Shown: positions 1 to 13,716 of the stretch, piece after piece
Layout: each line of letters starts with the position of its first letter
Position numbering within the stretch: position 1 is the first letter of the stretch
Source: Paragonimus westermani
Lineage: Eukaryota; Platyhelminthes; Trematoda; Plagiorchiida; Troglotrematidae
Length of the DNA: 64,000 nt
Assembly: GCA_008508345.1 (NCBI GenBank)
Contig: QNGE01000432.1
Coordinates: forward strand, 186,001-250,000
Reading direction: 5' to 3'
Program-made: the position numbers and the translations under genes
The notes under the pieces: generated by a model
The model's database searches: none
Told to the model about the DNA's origin: nothing
What the model saw: the letters and a program-made list of their open reading frames with translations, nothing else

Positions 1-1449
1 TTAAACCCTGCACGTTGTCTTGTGGACACTGTACCAGAACAGTTCATGCAAAAAGATGTGACCAGTTTCTAACGAGGTAAATCAACACAGGAACACTTCG
101 TCGCGAGCATTATCCGTTTTAATGAGTAGCGCGGGCTGCGAAGCACGTCCTTTAAAAATGTTGTCAACCACTGACTGTCGGTGTTGCAAACACAAGCAAA
201 TGACACTTTATCGTTTGGTGACGTGCAATGTGAGTTTCGTTTATCTTGCTGGCAATGTAACTGCGTTCATTGTGTTATGACTTGATGGTTGGAAAGACCA
301 CGTTCGCATTGTTTAACCGTCCTAAACATCATCATATCGGAAGAACTTTCGGCAGATCAATGTCCACCGGTAGAGGAAAGATGAGAACAACTGCACATTC
401 GAGCTGTAGGTTCTTAGAAGTCATCACTTCTTTATACTGGCTCCGAACATATTTATTGGCACTAAGTGACTGTGTGAGCTCACTTATACACAGAATTCTA
501 ACCTTCAGTGGTGCAGGAGAGATCTTCTCAGGAGAACGTAGATTAGGAGCAAATCACCCCGGATATCACTTTTTCAGGGATACGTTGTCAACAAGATGTG
601 TTACCTCTGGGGTGATTTCAGAAGTACTTTGAGATGTACTTGCAACATATCAATGATCAGCTTATTCCGTCACGTTATTAGAACCTTGTTTACTTATTTC
701 GCTGTACATACTTCGTTTGATATTACTGTGCAAGTAACCTTCCTCAATATACTCTCGCAGTATACTCAGTAACCTATTTAAACAGTTTAACCACGGCCCA
801 TTTTACGGCCGAAAACTCACAATTCTAAAACAAACGCACATAATGTCTACAGCGAACCATCCCTGTCTACTTATTTGGAGTCGTAAGGAGGCTCTGGAGT
901 TAGACATTAGGGATATTCATGTGAAGCAAATAAGCAATTCCAACTTTAAAGGGCAAACGACATGTGCGGGTCTTGTGAGAACCAATGCTGTGAACAGAAA
1001 GAGAATGAAAACATTTCGTACTGCAAAGTAATTACAAAAACTTCTTACCCACACAGAATGCGACTCCTTAAAGGGCTATTTCAATCAGTAGGCGTAACCG
1101 CGTGTGAGTGGGGATTTAGGACAGAAAGGCAATCCCTCCTATTTGTCTTCTAACTTAAAAAGCTTGCACCTTGTGTTGGTACAAGCGTAGAATGAAGTAT
1201 CATGGGAAATATAGTATAGGCTAAAGATGTCACATGGCCAGATGAGAAACAGTTTGTCTGACACCCTTTGTTACTCGTGAACAAAACGTGTTTTCCGTCC
1301 TAATGAGAATAACTTAAAGGTTTAGAAAACTGACTCTGGTAGTATAGTACAATAAGTAGTGAAGGTTCTGGAAGCAAGGTTCTTTCAAAGTCCAACACCA
1401 CCCACACCTGACCATAGCCTGCGCATCCAGATAGGCCTTTCGACCAGCA
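1..1449. other. No recognised gene or repeat
   Basis: Open frames at 270-632, 843-1031 and 962-1153 show no domain, no splice signals worth citing and ordinary chance length. Nothing else is identified. Confidence 0.5.
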
Positions 1450-1603
1450 CACTTCGAAAGGAAGCACTAGACTCGAGTTTCGCTCTTATTAGAACATATC
1501 AGTAGCAAATATCCTTGTCCGCATCGCAGTTTGCACCGTTACTGTTGTGCTTGTGAGACTAGCGCGTTAACCACAACGCCAGCAACCTCATAACAAGCAT
1601 GAC
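1450..1603 (-). mobile_element. tRNA-derived SINE-like repeat, copy F
   Basis: The reverse complement has TTATGAGGTTGCTGGCGTTG, TGGTTAACGCGCTAGTCTCA and, later, TAAGAGCGAAACTCGAGTCT followed by AGTGCTTCCTTTCGAAGTGT. The head (..TATGAGG..G.TGGCG..GTGGTTAACG) and the GCGAAAC.. AGTCTA.TGCTT..TTTCGAA block fit the family. The middle is more diverged than in other copies. A scrap of the same body block (AAGTCTAGTGCTTTTTTTCA) is seen in + orientation at about 1787-1806, just downstream. Confidence 0.55.
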
Positions 1604-1839
1604 CAAATCCAAACACTCAACCACAACCTTCTATGAATAGTGATCAACTCATCCGATCATTTCAAAAGGAGAATGAACAGAATCACTCTGTTCTGCCCAG
1701 TCGATGACACTGTGATCAGGACTCCTCAATTAGATTGAATTTACCGTCTTCATTGAACCACCTGGTCATGGTTTGAACAAGCAGTGAAGTCTAGTGCTTT
1801 TTTTCAAAGTGGGTTAGCCGAAACGCTTATGTGAATGTG

Positions 1840-4800
1840 AAGGTTGTGAGTGGTGTACGGTTTTGACGTACAGTAAATGTTGTTTCGTTTTTGGGAATAA
1901 ATTGCTGCATAGAGTTACTCAAATCCCTGCCAATGAAATGTGGACATTTGATGAGCGAGTGAAGAACCCAAATTCGCTCCAGCTGCGTTAACAATCTCAT
2001 ACACTGCCTGGAACTCGGTCGTCCTAAATCAATTTTGCGTTATGGGCTAATATAAACACACCAAATACTTCGGTTTATCATGCTGAGTGACGCTGTTGAT
2101 TTGTTTTTCAAATGTTTACCTTAGGACGTTCTGCTTCTACGTTGTCCAGGTTTGAGGGATACCGATGCTACTTCCCGAATTGGAACGATTCATGCTTGTC
2201 AGGACTAGCAGTCTGTAGTAATTACGATTGTTTCATTATGACGACGTTTGTCATTCAGATGCTGTGTCGTATATCAAAACACATGTCAGGGTTGTTTAAA
2301 AAGGCTGCACACTTGGACTACGGAAGGGTCAAGGGTGGCACGTAAGAGGTTTTGGGAAATTACATTTCGGTCTTTCAGTCCTCATTGCGGGCTCAGCATA
2401 AACACCATGTAGCAGACAGACAGCCAATAAAGGTGCTTAGGTTCTGTCTAATCTGAGACCGTAAGTCTGGTGAGAAAATATATATACTCCGACGCAACCG
2501 AAGAATGATCATCGGAAAGAAGAACAATTATTGTTAGACGGTTAGCTTTTCATAGACCAAAAAGCATTATAAAATCACACAATATTAGAGAGTTAATCCT
2601 CATAGGACAATCAGACAGTTTTAATATGATTTTTGCACGATTTCCATTTTATGTGACCTACATTTATCCGCTGTGCATACAACTTTTACATTCCCTTTGC
2701 TAATGTTGTTCGCAAATTTTAATGTGTTCAGGTTTATTGTTGCTTGATGCAAGGCTGATTTATCAGCAACAACAACAACAACAGTTTCAGTGAAACATTT
2801 ACCGTCAACCTCATTCCTGGATGAGTTAATATGGTGCTTTTGATGACTATGTATTGCCGACAGTAGGCACATTGCTCTATTTGCAAGAATGAATATCATA
2901 TCGGCACGGCAGCCCTCATACAACTATAAAGTTCTTGACCTCATAACTCGAGAGATGTATCTTAATTGGACTAAATTCACCTAATATAGTCACACTGATC
3001 ATCAGATGTGGCCACGTAGTGCGCGTGCGCAGAAGTGCCATATCTGTCGCGCACTCCTCGATCAATCAATTCTCGGCACGTGCAAGTCATCGTGTACAAC
3101 CAGCTGGCGTGACAGATGCTTCTTCAGCATTTTCTCGAACAAGTTGCAGCTTGTGAAAAATTTGAAACCTCAGCAGCTAACCCTGTTGAGTCGTCCTTTT
3201 TAAACACATAAGCAGTCCACACGCCCGGATTTTCTTGCCGATCTGTCGTATGCCGATAAACGACTAGTGTGACTACAGTTCATACGACCAACTGTAACCA
3301 CGACTGACTTCGCTGTTGGTAGCATCATTTGTGTATCAGCCCGAAAACTCAGGACGCCTGCGCACGCCCGTCATCGCAAGTGGCTTGCGCCGCACCACTC
3401 GTGCTTCCACTCACAGGCAACGTACCGACTGTGCCCTCGAATTTATAAAACCAGGAGGCTTACGAGTGGAAGCCCTCATGGTACAGATAGCCGATGCCGG
3501 TTAACCGGTTGAGGGAAGTGAAAATCCGATCTATCAGTAGCAGAAATTAGGGCGAAACTGATGGCAAGGTGTAGCCTGGGGAAAGCGGTGTTGAACACAT
3601 TAGGCAGAAAGTATTTCCAAACAGAAGTATAAGGTGGTGCACTCTGTACAGAATGGGAAAGAACAACAAAACTCGAAAGATGGACTGAATTACAAGAAAA
3701 AACATCACCGTGCTGCATATCAACAAAGCTGGAGGAAACAGAAGTTAGAAGGCCACCATGTCACAAGGTTCTGATAAGGAGAGTGATTGATATGACATAC
3801 GACCATGGTGCTTGGTTATTGCAAACAAAATGATAGATAAAACTGATACAACTCACTTACACCTAAATCAATGGTCGTCTCATCTTTGTCGGTGTACTAA
3901 GAGTAGGATGATGACCTCACAATTCGAGACAGCTAGCATATTCGCTGTCCTATTCACTGGAACACCATGTCAACACGACATTTGATACCTGTGTTCCGCT
4001 TGCCTGGCACGTCGTGAACTTCATAGACACGCAAATACCGCTCACTATGCTTTTGAAAGCCCGTCTCGATTGTATCCCTGCAAACACTTTGGTTCAAGGC
4101 TAGCTACTTCCAAGATCTAAAACCGATGTTATCGAGCAAAAGGCTTACTTGGATAACATTCTATTTCAACAGCCCCCGATAACCATGATTCCGCGAAATT
4201 GTTTTCAGTTGTCGGCGCAGCGTTTTTTCGGGATTTCTTCGTTGCTTATCTGACGGCGTTTACTAGCCAACATAGTTGTCTGGGTAAAAACATGGGTTTA
4301 GTTCGTCCATACCTGTTCAACGAAGTGCCTCAGCCTCCAGACCGTGAATGTCCAAGCTGCCCCTTTGACAGTGTAGATGAGAGGAGTTTGGGTACTTTAT
4401 ATCCCTTTGTCACAGTCTCCAACCCCTTTTCACACAAGCATTAAACTCGTGGTTTATAGACAGATCAGCTAAGAGACTATAATTGAGATGGCAGGCATCT
4501 GTGCCGTTATTCCAAATATATCGATTAGTGCAAATCACGTGTACAGGCAAGTCACCTATACCCACAGGAGGCCGGAAGAAAGGAAACATATCAACTGTAC
4601 TGTTAATCATACCACTACTGGGTGCCGCGTTCGTGAAACCTTTGGCCAGTAGTTATGATTCCTTTTCATTGTGTGCGAACAGCGCACTATTATCTGCAAA
4701 TAACACCAAGCGCATTGCCGAATTACGTAGCCTACATGAATTCTCGAAACTTCGAGTACTCAGCAGACGACCCTTCATGCAGTGGACAATTTGAACTCTG

Positions 4801-5767
4801 TCCTGCGAGTCCTAAACTGTAGATGTTTTCACTACAGTCAAGTATAAATGAAATAGGGTCTGGACAAGAACATAACCTCATTTCACGCCAGTCACAATGC
4901 CAAAACCACCAAAGTTCAACCCACATGATGTTTTCGCTTTCCTACCCATATTCAAAACATTTTTTCAAATTAGGAGACTTACCTGGACATCCAGACCTGT
5001 CAAGCACCGTTGATTTTGCACTCTGGCTCACGGAACCTTGCGTTTTAGTGATGTCCACAAAAATGTTACACAGGGGCCTGTTGTGTGAACGAAGCTTTTC
5101 ATGAACCTATCAGACTGCGAATCCCGAGTTGGTCGTACCACGAGTTGGTGGGCTGCCAACTTGCTTGCGCCGGACTTTCACGACACCCTCTAGTTGAGCG
5201 TACTTGAGAAAAATCACTGTGAATCAGTGCATTTTATTTTGGCGAATGACCGAAAATCACCCTAAGTGAATCACCTAACTGTTTGTGTGGTAGACGATAA
5301 GCGTAGCCTTACATTAAACAACCTCGCCTTTTACACCCGTCGTGGTTGATCTCGTGAAGCCTTTCGGAGAGTTGTAAACGAACAGTTCGGAAAGCGGCTC
5401 TATTGGCCCCATTACTTAAGTCCATTGCTAAAGCAGCAGCTGGCTCACTCTTCTCAAGATGACTGCATCGTTGTCGTCAAACTAATTCGAAAATTTTCTT
5501 TTTCAAGAGGTTTTGTCACAGGCCTTCAGAGTGAATAAATAATACAGTGCCATTTAGACGAACGGCAATCGTAAGCCAAAACACCATCTCTGACTTCCAG
5601 TTCTCAAACCGTGTAACACCCGGCTGCTACCACCGCAAAAATGAACCACGATAAATGTGCTTGCAAACATAAATAAGAAAAATGGTTATGAACAACCTAT
5701 GATTTATTCTAGATTCAGCTCCTCGCTTTATTCATGTGATACGTACATCGCAAATGTTGTGTTGTCA
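1840..5767. other. No recognised gene; one microsatellite
   Basis: Several chance-length frames only. The stretch around 3.23-3.50 kb is visibly richer in G and C than its surroundings and may be an old repeat, but no protein or repeat family is recognised. The (CAA)n run lies at 2765. Confidence 0.45.
2765..2783. repeat. (CAA)n microsatellite
   Basis: About six CAA units. On the minus strand they produce the poly-valine run inside an open frame at 2621-2923, which is the main reason that frame is not accepted as a gene. Confidence 0.9.
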
Positions 5768-6275
5768 CACGATCACGTAATCAAGCAAATGCCGATTATC
5801 CCGTTGAGGATACATCCAATTGTTGATATCACCTGCATCAAGCTGGGGCCGGATGTCTGTTGAATTGCAACTGGTTCGCTCGTTAAAGTCACCTGAAAGT
5901 GTCAGTCGGTCATTCATCGCTGTCAAGCAGGTTGCGGTGGACAACTTTCCATAAAACTGGTCATCGGTGTGATATACCGTTGAGCCATAAACACCCAAAC
6001 ATTTTTGAGACTTAAATTGCCTAATCTGCAATCACACGGACGTGGTACAATGGCCCACCTCCTGCGGATAATCTATCATCAAATAATTGGTGCAGCCCGC
6101 GACTGCGAAATAGACGCCGTGCCCCCGGGCACTTTCTGCCGGTAGCCTATATGACAGAAGGTGCACCCAGCACCTGCCTCCAAACGTCCACAGTGCTCCA
6201 TGATTCGTGTCCCAACTTACAGTGCGATATCGAGACCACAGTCGCCTAGTTTCGTTGCAATTAATGTAGCGCAAA
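5768..6275 (-). pseudogene. LINE APE/EEP-type endonuclease relic
   Basis: Read on the minus strand across frame changes, this gives blocks in the order found in the N-terminal endonuclease of non-LTR retrotransposons of the craniofacial-development-protein-2-like kind. They are: TLIATKLGDCGLDIAL (about 6271-6224); GRLEAGAGCTF (about 6191-6159); a GHGVYFAVA block (near 6120-6094); AQRYITPMTS (5985-5956); DQFYGKL; LTLSGDFNERTS (near 5905-5870); and MYPQRDNRHLLDYVIV (5815-5768). The family forms are VDIAALSETR, EVGAGYTFFWSG, GVGFAIR, ISAYAPPMT, FY..L, VLGDFNARVG and MHPRS..WHLLDYVLV. The gap between GDFN and LDYV is about 30 residues shorter than usual, so an internal deletion is likely. No RT follows downstream on this strand. 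Confidence 0.82.
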
Positions 6276-7208
6276 GTCCCAGTCATCCGCTGTTGCATCG
6301 ACCCAGCAGCTAACGTAAATTCCGTACCCCGAGATACACGACCTTGTCACATCAGGCGTGTCTCAGGTTTGACGTCGTACTATTGATGTTTTTATTAACG
6401 GCATCTACTCTACAATCTATGCTGATGGAGTCATTGGAGAATGGCTTTACAATCGAATATTTTCACCTTCCTACTCCTGTGGAAGTGGCAGAGTTACCCC
6501 GTTTATTCGGTGCAACAGACAACGCGTTGACTCGTTTGCTTTAGTTTGCATTGTCGTTAATTATGTGGGCTCGAGACACAGACAACAGGCGAAGACCATG
6601 AATGCAGTACAAGTGGAACTCTCAAATAAAACCTTTGGTTCGAAAGCGTGTGCCACAAGACAGCAGCTGCACGACAGTAGATTAAGGCGAGTGTCATTTT
6701 CTTGTGATAAACAGTCAGCAGTATTCAAACCGCAAACATGGGGGAACAAAGCTGTTTGTTTATCTCCTAACTATTGGCTTGCCTGCTATCGGCGATCCTG
6801 TCGAAGATCGTCATGCTGTCCAATTTAACCCGGTAAGTTATCGAGAAGTGCAAACACATAACAACAGGACATATTAATTACGCAATGCAATCATGATAAA
6901 CACTATTGTATGCAGCGAAGAAAAACATTTTGCAGACCACGTGAATCGCAAATCCTCTAGTAACACATATCACGACCCTGCATATACAGCAAACTGGTAG
7001 CATCTACCAGGATTGTTGCTAAGCAGAGCACGTTGGACAATGCACACAGGAAAATGAACTCCAGTGCTTCGTACATTCATCCACGATGCACCACATATGA
7101 CCCAGAAAACCAGATATTTGTGTCCCGTTGCCTAGTTAGCACTTTGAGAACGACTGGTGGGCAGCCGTTTAAGGGGTAACGTAAGCGCACATCCAGTTCA
7201 AAAAACGA

Positions 7209-7490
7209 GTGCCCACAGGACGAATGTTAGAGGATGAAGCCTACCATGGAAAACGAGTGCGTTACATACGAACCGTAGTGTGCACCAATTGGACTGCTTT
7301 AGGGTTACAGAACAAACATATTATATTCCGAACTGAACAGCCTGAATTCGTTCTGAAGGCCATATACAGAGCTTCTTCACCAAATACCCAGAAGCACAAT
7401 CTAGAGTATGCTGGTGATGTGATAGCGTTAAGCAGGAACATATTAAGTGCTTCCTGTAGATTACATATTCAGGTATATTTGCCATGTTAA
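7209..7490 (+). pseudogene. Doubtful LINE RT fragment (YAGD motif)
   Basis: This frame contains HNLEYAGDVIALSRN at 7395-7440. LINE reverse transcriptases commonly carry LEYADDIALLS at the catalytic turn, and here the first aspartate would be glycine. The preceding residues do not show the RQGC..SP.LF block that should lie upstream. It sits 1.1 kb from the LINE endonuclease relic but on the opposite strand. Treat as a possible short relic only. Confidence 0.28.
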
Positions 7491-7499
7491 TGATTATTG

Positions 7500-10400
7500 G
7501 GTTTTTCTTAAATTTCAGTCTTATTCGCACGGCGAATGTGAGGAATCATGAATTATGAAAGCAGAAGTGTGATTAGGATTCTATTGGGAAGAGATGCTTT
7601 CGTAAGACTGCTGGTTGATGAATTTTAATGAAACACACACTCACCTTACGGTTTCGCAATATTTTATAACTCCTAAATCGACAGCAAGACACGTGCCACA
7701 ACCAACTAATTGTCTTAACAGGAAGCTGAATTTCACTTTCGCCACAAAGACTGAATTATACTAGAAAAAAATAAACATTTCAAAACAAGATCATTCCGGG
7801 TTGCTATGACAGCGTCTGCCTGAACGGCTGTTTTGAAGTTAGCTATCTGAACGGATGTATGATGTCTCGAGAATGCAAGTATGAATTAGCCTTATCAACG
7901 GTCTGAGCGCAACCCCGCTGTCATGTGACCACCTTTCATAATACCAGCATTTCATTCCGTATTTCAGTTGTTCACATAATGGTGCAAAAGTAAGCTCATT
8001 TACTTGGAAACAGGTAGGACTACAGTGTTGTAACAGTCTTTTGAGTGCAAAAGAGGTCTGACAATACCTTCACATGATGGTTCACAATGCTAGATCATGT
8101 TGAGCAAGCGTGATGAACGAAGGACTTCGTGAGTGCCTCTCTATGAGACGCCCCAGCACGTGAGTGGACACCCTCAAGCTGAATAACCGTGTACGAACTA
8201 TACAACAAACGTTACATAGAACGAGAGGATTATGGTATGAGAATGTGGGTGAAAGCAATCAAATAAGCCACTTACAGATACACGAGAAAATCAGGTTTCC
8301 TGACTTTTTTTAAAATGTTTCTTCGGTTAGATAGTAGAAGAGTTTGAGCTACCTCATTTCCACAACCACTACTAGTACGTTTCTCAGAATAAGAAATTGT
8401 GTCTTGTCCACGACAGCAGACATTCATTTAGTTTATGAATACTATTCTAAGTTGTCCAGTTGGCAAATTCACGATACATAATAGTATGCGGGACAATGAT
8501 TCTTATGCTCAAGCAAAGATAATTTTCCCAATTTTTCTGAGCGGTATATTTTACAATCGTATATCGTTCGCATTCGATTGCATTCCTCATATTCAGTTAA
8601 CATTTACTGAGAGCCTTTGACGGAGAGAAGCAGATTCCAGTTTCACCATTATTACAGCTAGTTAGCAACACTGTGTTATTTATTTAAAATTGTAAATACA
8701 GATAGTGACTTGACCGATAAATAAAACTAGAGAGTCCGTTGTTGCAAAACAAACGGTCGACCTTGCACTGCTTGTGGAGAACAGCCAGATAAGCATCTAT
8801 CAGGCTCGTTTAGGCAACTTTCTATTTTCGATTGCTTGTCAGGATTTTATATCAGAATAAAACGGTTGGAAAATGGAAACTGGCGGATGCGAACATTTCA
8901 TATTGACACGTCAGCATCAAATTTACAATAACATAACCCGGTTTGTGCATTCAGAATCCCATTACGTCATTCCAATACAAGGTTCTTGCAGCTCGCTGAG
9001 GCGATCGCAATCAACCTGCTGAAGCCGATGCAGAGCATTCAAAAACAATTACCCGTGAACTTGACACTTCCATGTACTTAATGACTTTTTTGTAACCTCC
9101 TGACTGACTATCTACTCTGCCCCCTAGCTGTTCGATATGGAAAGCCCGTTTCGTTATTGTACGTTCGGTGCTGACGAGTCAATACGAAGTGCTTACATCT
9201 ACCAGTCTCCATTTTTAACTGTTTTGTTCAAATCTCTCAAGGGAATGAACTGTTTTAGATATTCTGTTTGACAATATTTGCTACAATCTGTCCGTTAACG
9301 CATTTGATGTGAAGAGTCCAGCCGATTAGCGACCATTCGTAAAGTCCGTTGGCTTGTCTTTCTGGCATCACTGACTTACCTGTGCCCCCCGTATCAAAAG
9401 TGAATACTAGTATTTTCTTCAGAGTTAATTCCGTGTCTACCGGCAGCGGTGTGCACAGATCTGCTCGCATCGGCCTGTCCAGCTGATGTGACGCAACCAT
9501 CGGTCTACAAACTACAGCAACCGGGTTCAGTCGTTACGTTGACCCAAGTCAATATCTACCCGCTTCTCAACTGGCACACGGACTCAAGCAGCTTAGCTGC
9601 TATAACGTGGCGTCAAGCCAATCAAACAAGCAGTCATCGCGAGTGAGAGCGGGTTTTCTGATTTTATATTCACATGGCACATAGGCGTCACTGTGCCAAC
9701 TCTGTCGTGTGGGGTTCTGTCAGTCAGGTCATGACGTTACATGAACTTAGTATGTTCGATTGCTCCCGTAGATACCATGGCCGCTGTTTTCCATTTCATC
9801 TTCTTGGTGATGCTTCAACTTGGCATCAACCTGTGGCCTGTCACTACCACCATTATGGAAGTCGGTAGACCGATTCCGCCGTCTGAGTGTTTCGGGTACA
9901 TGCTTTGAGCAGCATTATCAAACAATCATGTTGAGCATCTGTTTCCTTTACATAAAGTGCAATTATGTGTTGTTTTTTAAACAGATGTCAGGTGAAATAT
10001 CAATAATAATTTGAGATGTTTTCAAGCAGGAAATATATCATTTTTAGTCTGGAAACGTCGAAATGCTTGAGAACCTTTCCGGTGCTTGCTCAGTTTACTT
10101 CAGAACGGTTTTAAATTATTCAACCCTTATGGGTCCGAGCGTTCTTCGGAGTTGTTTGAGGAATTTCACCAAACCACTATCTGCGTTCCCTCTATTTTAA
10201 GTTCTTTGTACACAATAACAACTGATTATAACGATGAAGTTAAACTCTAGTCGACGAATTACCGGAACGTCGTCTAACTTAACCCCGTCTGTTTTCTGAC
10301 CTCCACCGTCATTCAGTACTTCCCGGGTCTGTCCTAAGGGTGGAGAATATAAATCTGTGGCCATGAGTGCCGCAGTCGGAACACCGTTTTATTTCGACCT

Positions 10401-11584
10401 TGGACACGATTAGCGTAAGTGCTAATCACACAGAAGACCAAAATCTACCGCAGCTACCAATGCGGAAATGGTTTTGACGTGAATCCAACTGAAACAGACC
10501 ATTCTGGAAAGTTGGTGAACGAAAGTCTGTGATGCTCCGGACACTGAAACCAGTCAATATATGTACTTCCAAGCATACTAATCAGACGGGGATTGGTGTT
10601 AGAGTTGAGTAGATTAAACAGTGTTGATCGACGCCAAAATCCCTAAGTTATAGCTACCCAACACATTTTCACCACAACTTATCTTAGGCCTGTTTGTTCA
10701 GATTTAACCTTGTTGATAAAATGAATAAAGTGAACAGAGTGCCTACAACATCTGCTGGTTGTTCTACAGGTAAACAGAAACGCGAGTACCAACCACACAC
10801 GATTTGTCTTCTGAGCTAGGACCAACTTTACTGTCAAACGTAATACCCCTTCTGTCCATAGTATAATCAAGCCAGCGTAGGGAACAGCATACGTCAACCG
10901 AAGATCGTGTTTTTGGACGAAGCTGATAGTGGACTGTATGTGTTACACAACGTCATGTACAGGCAATTCACTGTGCATGTGCGAAACTGGTAGAGATTTT
11001 TCATTTTGGACACAAACACGACAATAATATTTAGTAAGGTGGGAAAAGAAGTGGTTTTCAAACTTGGTGTAGAATATTTGGCTCAGAAATGAGGCATTTT
11101 TAAAAGATGTTAAAACAGTTTGTTATCCGAAGAGACAAACTAGAAACATTACGTTACTTGAAATGAAGGCAAAAATATAAATCACTAGCCCTCAGGAGTC
11201 ATGGCTTTATTGCCCTTTCACGGATTTTTTTGTACCCCAGAATTTGTACGAAGAAAAAATAGCCATATTGGCTTCAAAGCACCAGCTTCACCTTTGGTTA
11301 AATGTGTTCTGTCTGTCGTTTGTTCGTTTGAAAAACGAAGGTCTGAAATAACCTGTTCCACTCACTCTCATGATGGTTAATCCCATCTTGTGTTTGAGTG
11401 GCATTCGGTGGCTCGCTTGGTTGCCATACCAGCTTATTTAAAAGCACACTGCTATTTGCTGTAGCCTCCCGATAATCACTTGGTGATCTGGCATTACCGA
11501 ACTCTAAAAGTCGAATCTTTTAGAAAAAATCTGCGAATTGTTTCCGACTGGTTGACATTAGGAAGTTGGTCTACACGAGTTAAA
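7500..11584. other. No recognised gene; GC-richer patch at 9.44-9.86 kb
   Basis: At 9.44-9.86 kb two adjacent + frames and one - frame are open and the sequence is GC-richer than its flanks. This is suggestive of older repeat DNA, but no TE protein motif was found in any frame read. The rest is featureless by eye. Confidence 0.4.
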
Positions 11585-11787
11585 GATCTTTCAAAATTGA
11601 CCGCAGCTTTCGCGTTCCCACAAACTTTCCAGTTGGTCCATTTCGAAACACGCACTAAAGTCTAGTTTTGTCCCTGTTGCAGCTCGTCAGTAGTGTATGT
11701 TATTGCCACAGCTCGGACTAGAACTCCCTTCCATGAGGCAACCGCGTTGATCACTGCACCATTCGCCTCACATTAGAAACGACTGAA
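11585..11787 (-). mobile_element. tRNA-derived SINE-like repeat, copy D
   Basis: The reverse complement reads CTAATGTGAGGCGAATGGTG, CAGTGATCAACGCGGTTGCC, TCATGGAAGGGAGTTCTAGT, CCGAGCTGTGGCAATAAC and ACTACTGACGAGCTGCAAC. It ends with a GTGCGTGTTTCGAAATGG block and a GAAAGCTGCGGTCAATTTTG tail. The head, body and tail blocks all correspond to copies A and C. It overlaps the 3' end of an open frame at 11480-11665, which is therefore not regarded as a gene. Confidence 0.72.
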
Positions 11788-13716
11788 ACAGCACGCGTAA
11801 ACTCTCAGCCACATTCATTTTTGGGAAATATCCATATTGATCGATCGCCTGGAGAGAAGATATACCAACTGTCCTAACTGCAATCGATGACCCCAAGACT
11901 AGAAATTCTCTCAGGGTTAAAATCACACGAATCACTAGATCTGTTTAAAAGATATCAGCCAAATTCTCCACCATTTTCTAGTAATCGAAGCATCACTCAG
12001 AAAGTATAACTGTTTCCATGAATTCAGCTTAAACAGAAGTCCTACTCTTGGGGTCATTGGTTGAAGTTGACACAAATGTATCTCCTATCCAAACGGTGAA
12101 ACAACGGGAGCATTACTTGCAAACGAAAACGGTTGGGTCTTCAGATATTATGCCCTGCATCTGCTTACTGGGTGGTCATTGATCTAGTGAGCAACAGAGT
12201 CGCTTGAAATAAGTATGGCAAAAGGTCTAATCCTAGCTGTACAGTAAAATGCACCACTAGTGGCTTGTCGTACGGAAGCACATTGAACATTGTAGTAACT
12301 GGGAAAAATTATACAGGGCACTGTTGTCCAAACCCGCAGTACACGGCGTTTATCCACATGAATTTGACAGTGGCAAACATGGGACTGGTGTATCACGATT
12401 ATATAAAATTGTGTTTGCAATCGCTGTGTTGTTGAAACAAATACATTTGTACTAGTCATCCGTAGAAACGAACCTTGTGCTACTTGTCTTACTGGTTAAC
12501 AAGGCTGGTTAACGGAGTGGAGGAGAAACGATTAACAGCTAACGTCGCAGTTGCGGTTCATTGGTGTTCCTTAAAACACGGTGGCCAATAACGTATATAT
12601 CAGGTCTTCTGTTCAGTTGCATGACAAAACTCGGTAAAAGTTGATTCAGCTGGAAGTTTTATATCAGCAGGTTCAGAATCCACTTTGAAAAGCTATACGG
12701 AAATTTTTGAGTGCAGTGACAGACAATACACTACATTTAACGTGCCTACGGTTATTATTGTGTTCACTCTCAATAACTGATCAGGGTGACCTCCCGAAGA
12801 TGGTTCTTACGGTGAGTTAAAAGTAGTCTGATCAAGTTCTTTTGGTTTGTCGCACTGCCCTCTGATAAATCGCGTTGTCAGCTTCAGAGCCAGCATTTTA
12901 AAAAGAGTAGAAAAGATAACTGAAGTAGATCTCCACAGAAACCATTCGTTTTAACTTGCAGCAAAATGCTGAAACATATACGGGACAGTGAGGTTATTTT
13001 ATGTTGCACAAACAGGGCGCAGAAGGAAACTGGATACATTCAGTGGCACGTTTTGAAACAGCAGTACCCCTCTGACCAAAACCAAGTGTATTATAAGATT
13101 TTCCGATGATAAACTTCTAGTTGTTTGAATCAAACCAGATTGTCATAGTATCTCACTCACTTGATTAATAGAAAAATACAGCACGACTATATAAGCAAAT
13201 CTAACAGAATTACTGACATTTTTCAAATATAAATTTACCCTTGCTCAGAGTGATGAGTCCAGAGTGAAAAAAATACAGATCAGATTGAGTGAACACTCCG
13301 ATCAGCACTTTTTTCTTCTCAAGCCGGCAGTGAAAATTGATCGGTCACAAAGCTGGATTACACTCAAAATTATTAAGATTTGATATGATAAACAGCGAGA
13401 CAAAAATGAACACAATAAATGAAAGAAGCAAGAGATAATCTCGTTCGCCAGTTTAATTCAAAATTCCGTCAGGTTTGTTAAAATGTGATGGCACAGATAT
13501 GATTGTTGAATACCGTATATAGTAAGTGGATAGGAAATATACTTGCAGGGCAACGCATCGACAACAGTCAGTAACCGAAACACTACTGGCGAATCCTGAG
13601 ACGTAATCGTATCATTCCAACAGCCGTTGCACCTGATGGTCATGCTAACAGCGAGCGGGACACCATGGTAGATAATGTACAGAAGATGGAGCGGAAGTTA
13701 GCTCAGTGTTAAAAAC
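11788..13716. other. No recognised gene
   Basis: This is the sequence upstream of the Penelope-like relic. The 5' untranslated part or flanking pseudo-LTR of that element may lie at about 13.4-13.7 kb, but no repeat of its 3' end could be seen here. Confidence 0.4.

Noticed and set aside
270..632. 120-codon + strand frame, second longest
   Set aside because: Composition does not look coding, there are no splice signals, and no domain is recognised.
2621..2923. 100-codon minus-strand frame
   Set aside because: Its length is helped by a (CAA)n microsatellite, and no family resemblance was seen.
11480..11665. 61-codon + frame as a gene
   Set aside because: Its 3' part lies inside SINE-like copy D.
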